DNA from: Diphasiastrum complanatum
Lineage: Eukaryota; Streptophyta; Lycopodiopsida; Lycopodiales; Lycopodiaceae
Length of the DNA: 64,000 nucleotides
Reading direction: 5' to 3'
Assembly (NCBI GenBank): GCA_029204225.1
Contig: CM055097.1
Location: forward strand, 66,592,941-66,656,940
Part shown: piece after piece, positions 63,345 through 64,000 of the stretch
Position numbering within the stretch: position 1 is the stretch's first letter
Layout of the letters: each line of letters starts with the position of its first letter
The notes under the pieces: generated by a model
The model's database searches: none
Told to the model about the DNA's origin: nothing
The model's input: the letters and a program-made list of their open reading frames with translations, nothing else
Made by a program: the position numbers and the translations under genes

Positions 63345-64000
63345 CATGAGAAGAAGTCTAGGAAAGTGCACAAGACCATGTGCTTAGAATCAAGTCTCTC
63401 AACAAAGAGTGAGCCTCTATTGGAGAGAAGATTCAAGATATGGAGCTTGTCCAAGTGATCCTAAATGGCCTAGGTGGTGAATTCACAAATTTGGTCCAAA
63501 GTTTTTCCATCCAAGACACTTTGTCTACAATTGATAAACTTCATAGTGTACTTGTAGCTGAAGAGTGTAGGATGCTCCATACAAAGGCTAGGATGAACTC
63601 CTTGTCATTGCAAGATGGAGATGAGAAGAAAAACTTCTCATTTAAAGGCAAGACAAAGACCAATGGAGCAAAGAAGAATCATCAAAAGGTGGCCAAGGAG
63701 GAGGATGTACCATCAAGCTCAAATGGCAAAGGGAAGAAAGACAAATCCAAGTACAAGTGCTTCTTTTGTGGAAAGAAGGGGCACTTTGCATTAGAATTCT
63801 TCAAGAAGAAGAAGGCACAAGAAGACAAGCAAAGCAACATTGCTCATCCAGAGGAGGAGGAGGAAGAAGAAGAAGAATCATCCTTAATGGCATCCATTTC
63901 AACATCATCATCCAAATCCAACACAAGTGAATCTTGGTGAACGGATAGTGGGGCTAGCTCCCACATGACTTTCCAAAAGGACTACTTTTCCACTCTACTC
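63345..64000 (+). mobile_element. Copia gag-protease, 5' truncated, running off the window
   Basis: Frame MELVQVILNGLGGEFTNLVQ from 63440, preceded by AQDHVLRIKSLNKE near 63380 and an intervening stop. It contains a Lys-rich linker, zinc knuckle CFFCGKKGHFALEFF (last Cys replaced by Phe), an acidic run, then SESW, a TGA, and TDSGASSHMT, the protease start with Trp-Trp-Ile replaced. D-like lineage. Continues past 64000. Confidence 0.85.

Overview
The window looks like nuclear DNA of a land plant with a large, repeat-filled genome. It is AT-rich and dominated by Ty1/copia and Ty3/gypsy LTR retrotransposons whose primer-binding sites match the initiator tRNA-Met 3' end (TGGTATCAGAGC and variants). 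It also carries LINE remnants, long (CT)n, (AG)n and (CA)n microsatellites, GT-AG introns and only two convincing host genes. Those genes are a secreted seven-module LysM protein and an intronless AAA ATPase of a type I associate mainly with fungi. Together they lean towards a non-seed plant (fern, lycophyte or bryophyte), but the sequence alone does not fix the lineage.

Layout. 1-3.06 kb: 3' part of a copia element (A) with an internal pol deletion and its 3' LTR. 3.06-6.2 kb: gypsy 3' end, gypsy integrase scrap and antisense copia reverse transcriptase. 6.2-9.7 kb (minus): copy 1 of a gag-protease-only copia family, called NAG here, with 5' LTR. 9.9-12.5 kb: copia C. 12.5-14 kb: broken LTR pieces and a gypsy-like 3' end. 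14-15.4 kb (minus): LINE 3' end beside a long (AG)n. 15.4-17.2 kb: no recognisable gene, one tandem duplication. 17.2-25.1 kb: copia remnants J and I; I is split by gypsy H, which has a TTGAC target-site duplication. 25.1-29.65 kb (minus): copia D, without integrase. 29.65-32.4 kb: small duplications, a foldback element and a decayed three-exon gene. 32.8-35.1 kb (minus): copia E. 36-38 kb: microsatellite-rich duplicated DNA leading to the LysM gene at 38.0-40.4 kb. 40.66-47.07 kb: copia G (minus), flanked by ACTAC duplications, enclosing an LTR of another family and an opposite-strand copia F. 47-50.4 kb: AT-rich, featureless. 50.4-53.35 kb: copia K and L 5' ends. 54.3-56.5 kb (minus): AAA ATPase gene. 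57.6-62.4 kb (minus): NAG copies 2 and 3, fused. 63.3-64 kb: another copia gag running off the window.

The LysM protein (predicted 664 aa from three exons) has a signal peptide, a proline-rich stalk, seven LysM-like modules each with a CxxC signature, and a hydrophobic tail suggesting a GPI anchor; it would sit at the cell surface and probably bind chitin or related glycans. The AAA protein has an N-terminal membrane anchor and intact Walker motifs. The most unusual element story is NAG: three copies share gag, protease and a conserved segment of about 200 aa that I do not recognise where integrase and RT should be, and each ends in different downstream sequence.
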